In this document: in pieces, positions 6,026 through 6,225 of the stretch
Numbering within the stretch: position 1 is the first letter of the stretch
Layout of the letters: every line of letters begins with the position of its first letter
Assembly (NCBI GenBank): GCA_003731675.1
Contig: RCNQ01000091.1
Span: forward strand, 1-6,225
DNA: 6,225 nucleotides
Direction of reading: 5' to 3'
Origin: Bacteroidetes/Chlorobi group bacterium ChocPot_Mid
GTDB lineage: Bacteria; Bacteroidota; Ignavibacteria; Kapaibacteriales; UBA2268
Program-made: the position numbers and the translations under genes
The notes under the pieces: generated by a model
What the model saw: the letters and a program-made list of their open reading frames with translations, nothing else
The model's database searches: none
Told to the model about the DNA's origin: nothing

Positions 6026-6225
6026 TAGCAATTATGTGGTTCTTGAACATCCTGGTACCGGGACAAACATATACCCTGTCGGATGTCGAAGCATTATCTG
6101 CTCAAAACCAGGCAGTAATCGAAAATGTTCAAAGTGACCCTGTATTAACTCAGAATGCTTTGAACTATTATGACCAGACTTTCAGCACTGGCAACTGCGA
6201 TATTATCGAAGAATGGGAAACTAAC
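6013..6225 (+). CDS. Unrecognised protein with hydrophobic N-terminus (cut by window edge)
   Basis: The frame is open for 71 codons to the right edge and no family is recognised with confidence. The start is set by the strong ribosome binding site. Residues 3-15 (ILIAIMWFLNILV) are hydrophobic, then PGQTY. This could be an export signal or a short membrane anchor, but it has no basic residues at the front (MDIL), unlike a normal signal peptide, and is short for a membrane span. Then comes TLSDVEALSAQNQ (21-33), where DVEALS recalls the NVEALA motif of small secreted Bacteroidota proteins. The rest is acidic and polar, rich in N, Q, D and E, with one cysteine (Cys62 in TGNCDIIEEW). It is divergent from the kinase gene. 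It may be a small secreted or ribosomally made peptide precursor, or the N-terminus of a larger exported protein; the visible part cannot decide. Confidence 0.7.
   Translation, partial: MDILIAIMWFLNILVPGQTYTLSDVEALSAQNQAVIENVQSDPVLTQNALNYYDQTFSTGNCDIIEEWETN

Overview
The window is an AT-rich bacterial chromosome fragment, most likely from the Bacteroidota or a close relative in the FCB group. Four things point there: a CarB N-terminus of the GEAGEFDYSGSQ type, a periplasmic-TPR/transmembrane/histidine-kinase protein of a kind common in that group, start codons mostly lacking Shine-Dalgarno sequences, and one good match to the Bacteroidota promoter (TAnnTTTG -7 box) ahead of sthA. No rRNA, tRNA, CRISPR array or insertion sequence was seen.

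Layout on the minus strand, read in the direction of transcription from right to left. A TPR sensor histidine kinase (3261-5669, TTG start) is followed by a soluble pyridine nucleotide transhydrogenase, sthA (1808-3175), with its own candidate promoter. Next is a 249-base gap holding a strong minus-strand intrinsic terminator (1602-1630), then carA (476-1558) and the first 140 codons of carB (1-422, running off the left edge). CarA and CarB together make carbamoyl phosphate for pyrimidine and arginine synthesis. SthA balances NADPH and NADH. The kinase has no response regulator beside it in this window.

On the plus strand, a 343-base very AT-rich divergent gap (5670-6012) carries a perfect 18-bp palindrome and, at its right end, an unusually perfect Shine-Dalgarno sequence. 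That sequence leads into a small unrecognised ORF with a hydrophobic N-terminus (6013 to beyond 6225).

The most interesting regulatory signal is upstream of carA. The terminator ends only 43 bases before the carA start and 177 bases after the sthA stop. A 24-codon ORF ends two bases before the hairpin, with a U-rich stretch at its end, and an alternative base pairing that would break the hairpin can be drawn. This looks like a transcription attenuator for carAB, comparable to the UTP-sensitive attenuator of enterobacterial pyrBI, but it is an inference. The second point of interest is the unknown small protein with the strong ribosome binding site.
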